From positions 1 through 7,633 of the forward strand of contig JBJOII010000177.1 of assembly GCA_046047235.1 (NCBI GenBank): a stretch of 7,633 bases of DNA, read 5' to 3'. Source of the DNA: JBMTVN01 sp046047235 (GTDB taxonomy: Bacteria > Verrucomicrobiota > Verrucomicrobiia > Limisphaerales > JAHDYP01). Below the pieces are notes generated by a model. The model made no database searches, was not told where the DNA came from, and was given only the letters and a program-made list of their open reading frames with translations. This document shows, one piece after another, positions 5,923-7,633 of this stretch (position 1 is the stretch's first letter; each line of letters opens with the position of its first letter). The translations under genes were made by a program, and so were the position numbers.

Positions 5923-5980
5923 ACCCGGGCGTCCGGTTTTGCCTGTTATGGGCGGGACGGGTGGCGTCCGGGTTTTTTTT
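5923..5980 (+). terminator. Probable intrinsic terminator after mdh
   Basis: GGACG (5955-5959) pairs with CGTCC (5965-5969) across a 5-nt loop, followed by GGG and eight T residues (5973-5980). An outer stem, ACCCGG (5923-5928) with CCGGGT (5968-5973), would abut the T-tract instead. A small AAGC/GCTT hairpin with four T residues sits on the stop codon at 5905-5918 and may add to termination. Stems are short but the T-tract is good. Confidence 0.55.
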
Positions 5981-6071
5981 GAGTTTGGCGAAAAAAGTTT
6001 GAGGGGAGGGGGCGGGGATCCGCGTAGGCAGGGGAGACAGGTAACAACTAAAGAGCAAAAAAACACAGACT

Positions 6072-6521
6072 ATGAAGAAGAGCATACTGATAGCGTTGGT
6101 GGTTGGAGTGGCGGCATGGGTGAATGTTTCCGTGCAGGCTGAGGATGGGAAGGCCGATCCGAAGCCGTATCCGCTGGATACCTGCGTGGTATCGGGTGAG
6201 AAGATGGAGATCGGTGATGGCGTGTCGTTTACGTATGAGGGTCGGGAGATCAAGACCTGTTGCAAGGACTGCCAGAAGGAGTTTGGGTCCTCTCCGGAGA
6301 AGTATGTTGGCAAAGTGGATGAGGCGGCGAAGAAGGTGAAGAAATATCCCTTGAAGACCTGCATTGTCTCGGGTGAAGAGCTGGGTTCGATGGGCAAGCC
6401 GATTGTCCTGGTGCGTGAGGGGCAGGAAGTGAAGTTGTGCTGCAAAGGTTGCATGAAGGAGTTCAAGAAGAACTCGAAGGACATTCTGGCCAAAGTGAAG
6501 AAGGCCAATCCTGAGAAGTAA
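6072..6521 (+). CDS. Secreted protein with two Cys-rich TRASH/YHS-like metal-binding modules
   Basis: This 149-residue precursor has a clear Sec signal peptide: MKK, a hydrophobic run (residues 5-18), then probable cleavage after VQA at 23. The mature protein is two copies of one module. Module 1 (about 33-82) has C38, C63, C64 and C67; module 2 (about 92-142) has C97, C123, C124 and C127. Each follows YPL-x-TC-x-VSGE ... EG-x-E-[IV]-K-x-CC-K-x-C-x-KEF. The C-X24/25-C-X3-C spacing is close to the TRASH heavy-metal pattern. It is probably a periplasmic metal-binding or sequestering protein; the metal is not known (thiols favour Cu, Zn, Cd or Ag). Lys-rich linkers surround the modules. It starts at ATG 6072 with no strong ribosome site and lies 38 nt upstream of a sigma/anti-sigma/sensor cluster, which supports a metal-stress role. 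Confidence 0.8.
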   Translation: MKKSILIALVVGVAAWVNVSVQAEDGKADPKPYPLDTCVVSGEKMEIGDGVSFTYEGREIKTCCKDCQKEFGSSPEKYVGKVDEAAKKVKKYPLKTCIVSGEELGSMGKPIVLVREGQEVKLCCKGCMKEFKKNSKDILAKVKKANPEK

Positions 6522-6550
6522 TCTTCTTGGTTGGACGAACCGGGGAAGGA
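6521..6550 (+). promoter_or_regulatory. Intergenic hairpin overlapping the anti-sigma ribosome binding site
   Basis: CTTCTTGGTT (6523-6532) can pair with AACCGGGGAAG (6538-6548) around the loop GGACG, with a few G-U pairs and one bulged G. The right arm covers most of the Shine-Dalgarno-like GGAAGGA (6544-6550), about 9 nt before ATG 6560. It could dampen translation of the anti-sigma gene relative to the upstream gene. The pairing was found by eye and its stability was not computed. Confidence 0.4.
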
Positions 6551-6559
6551 AACAGGCTT

Positions 6560-6907
6560 ATGCACACTCCGAAGGCGGCTGAGTCAGATCCTGCGTTGAG
6601 CCGACTGCTGGGCGAGTGGGAGGTTGAGGGGGACTTGCCTGCGCGGTTTGCCGATGGGGTTTGGCGGCGGGTTGCGTTGGAGGGAGGCCGTGGTGGGGGG
6701 GAGGGTTGGGCGCACTGGTTCCTGTCCTGGGTAGATTGCTGGGTACGGAGGCCGCTGGGTGCGGCCTCCTGCCTGGCGGTTTTTTTGGCGGTGGGGGTGT
6801 TGGCGGGGATGTGGCGGGCTGATGCGGTGACACAGGAGACTGAGGCGGCGTGGCAGCAGGCCTACATTCATTCCGTGAGTCCGGTGGCTGAAGTGACATC
6901 GCGATGA
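6560..6907 (+). CDS. Small single-pass membrane protein, probable CnrY-like anti-sigma factor
   Basis: This 115-residue protein has a soluble N-terminus (about 1-64) with LLGEWEVEGDLPARFADGVWRRV, a pattern seen in short anti-sigma proteins. One transmembrane segment follows (about 67-85, LGAASCLAVFLAVGVLAG), then a short C-terminal tail. There is no zinc-binding ZAS motif, which fits the CnrY class rather than RsrA/ChrR types. The start is ATG 6560, preceded by AAGGA with 9-nt spacing; an earlier in-frame ATG at 6527 would overlap the intergenic hairpin. Its stop overlaps the next start as ATGA (6904-6907), so the two are translationally coupled. Order and topology suggest it holds the downstream ECF sigma factor at the membrane. 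Primary sequence alone is not diagnostic; context carries the call. Confidence 0.62.
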   Translation: MHTPKAAESDPALSRLLGEWEVEGDLPARFADGVWRRVALEGGRGGGEGWAHWFLSWVDCWVRRPLGAASCLAVFLAVGVLAGMWRADAVTQETEAAWQQAYIHSVSPVAEVTSR

Positions 6908-7410
6908 GGCGGTTATTGGTCATTGGCGTTTTGGGGTTTTGTCTGGCTGGGGCCAGTTACGGCTTTTTAGTGGGGAGGCGGACGACTGCGTTGGCTCGGG
7001 TGGAGGCGAGTTGTGGTCCGGAGCTGGCATGGATGCAGCGGGAGTTCGGGTTAGATGGCGCGGACTTTGAGCGGGTGCGGGAGTTGCACGAGGCTTACAA
7101 ACCGGTTTGTGCGGGGTATTGCGCGCAGATTGATGAGCAGTATTTGGAGTTGGAGCGGTTATTGGAGTCGGGTACGGGGGTTACCGAGGAGATGGAGCGG
7201 GTGATTGCGGAGGCGAATCGTTTACGGTCGCTGTGTCAGACGGCGATGCTGGAGCATTTTTTCCAGGTGAGCCGGGCGATGTCTCCTGAGCAGGGGAAGC
7301 GGTATTTGGCGTGGATGCACGAGCAGACATTGGCGCCGAGTCACAGCAGCATGGTGCCCAGATCGGGGCCGGCTGGTGCCGGTCATGAGCATGAGCACCA
7401 CGTCCACTGA
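6904..7410 (+). CDS. Periplasmic heavy-metal sensor-like protein (CnrX/Spy-like)
   Basis: This 168-residue protein has an N-terminal hydrophobic segment (about 4-24) that is a membrane anchor or uncleaved signal, then a helical domain (about 40-142) like the CnrX/Metal_resist four-helix sensors. The block MLEHFFQVSRAMSPEQGKRY (114-133) aligns by eye with the last sensor helices of CnrX. Potential ligands are H62, C69, C73, C111, H118, M126, M138 and H139, plus a His-rich tail (HEHEHHVH, 161-168). In CnrX a conserved H-x3-M contributes ligands; here the position four after H118 is V122. Metal specificity may therefore differ. It overlaps the anti-sigma gene by 4 nt upstream and the sigma gene by 26 nt downstream. 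The likely role is to sense metal outside the inner membrane and release the sigma factor through the anti-sigma protein. Confidence 0.78.
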   Translation: MRRLLVIGVLGFCLAGASYGFLVGRRTTALARVEASCGPELAWMQREFGLDGADFERVRELHEAYKPVCAGYCAQIDEQYLELERLLESGTGVTEEMERVIAEANRLRSLCQTAMLEHFFQVSRAMSPEQGKRYLAWMHEQTLAPSHSSMVPRSGPAGAGHEHEHHVH

Positions 7411-7633
7411 CAGCGTTGATCAAGAGGACATGCTGGGCTTACAAGCCGGGCGTGAGGTGTGTCTGGATCGCTTGATGGAGCGTCATGGGGGGAGGTTGTT
7501 CCGTTATTTGGTGCGTGTCTTGCAGGATGAGACGGAGGCGCAGGAGGTGGCACAGGAGACCTTTGTCCGGGTGTTTTTGCATCGGGCCAGGTTTGAGGTT
7601 GGTCAGCGATTTTCCGCGTGGCTTTACAGCATA
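7385..7633 (+). CDS. ECF sigma factor, N-terminal part (cut by the window end)
   Basis: This frame is open from ATG 7385 to the window edge and encodes 83 residues of a sigma-70 family ECF factor. Region 2 is visible: LDRLMERHGGRLFRYLVRVL, then DETEAQEVAQETFVRVFLHR (the core-binding D-x-x-x-A-x-[ED]-x-x-QETF motif), and RFSAWLYSI, which begins the promoter -10 recognition part. Region 4 lies beyond the window. ATG 7385 overlaps the sensor gene by 26 nt; ATG 7391 is an equally good start, and neither has a clear ribosome site, as expected for coupled translation. Following a membrane anti-sigma and a periplasmic sensor, it matches the position of cnrH. It likely drives its own operon and downstream metal-resistance genes, which are not visible. 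Confidence 0.9.
   Translation, partial: MSMSTTSTDSVDQEDMLGLQAGREVCLDRLMERHGGRLFRYLVRVLQDETEAQEVAQETFVRVFLHRARFEVGQRFSAWLYSI

Overview
The window looks like a piece of a high-GC bacterial chromosome, most likely from the Verrucomicrobiota. This is inferred from protein style: an RCC1-repeat / DUF5011-like / FN3-like surface protein with an EF-hand and a C-terminal module typical of that phylum, a REC-HDOD regulator, and verbose intergenic repeats. I could not run a search to confirm it. The + strand is strikingly G-rich throughout, even across the one minus-strand gene.

Layout. (1) 2-1505: the 3' part of a large secreted RCC1-repeat protein, broken by a frame change near 515-533 with apparent loss of sequence. 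(2) 1618-2844: a response regulator with an HDOD output domain. (3) 2845-3216: a gene-free stretch with a perfect hairpin right after the stop codon, a 96-bp direct repeat (period 120 bp, one mismatch) and short low-complexity repeats. (4) 3217-3987, minus strand: a Nif3/YbgI-type dinuclear-metal protein. (5) 3988-4164: a divergent intergenic region with heptad repeats, an 18-bp palindrome and the same GGAGACAGG / TGACCTCTGG words seen on the other side of the Nif3-like gene. (6) 4165-4824: a GNAT-like protein with a C-terminal membrane anchor. (7) 4917-5906: malate dehydrogenase, followed by a probable terminator.

(8) 6072-7633 is a coherent metal-response cluster. It contains a secreted protein with two Cys-rich TRASH/YHS-like modules, a small single-pass membrane protein (probable anti-sigma factor), a membrane-anchored periplasmic metal-sensor-like protein with a His-rich tail, and the start of an ECF sigma factor cut by the window edge. 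The last three are tightly packed or overlapping and follow the same order as cnrY-cnrX-cnrH of Cupriavidus. This suggests a periplasmic metal signal relayed through an anti-sigma factor to the sigma factor. An efflux system may lie downstream, outside the window.

The most interesting points are the cnrYXH-like arrangement with its upstream double-module Cys protein, the composite repeats on both sides of the Nif3-like gene, and the deletion-like scar in the RCC1 gene.
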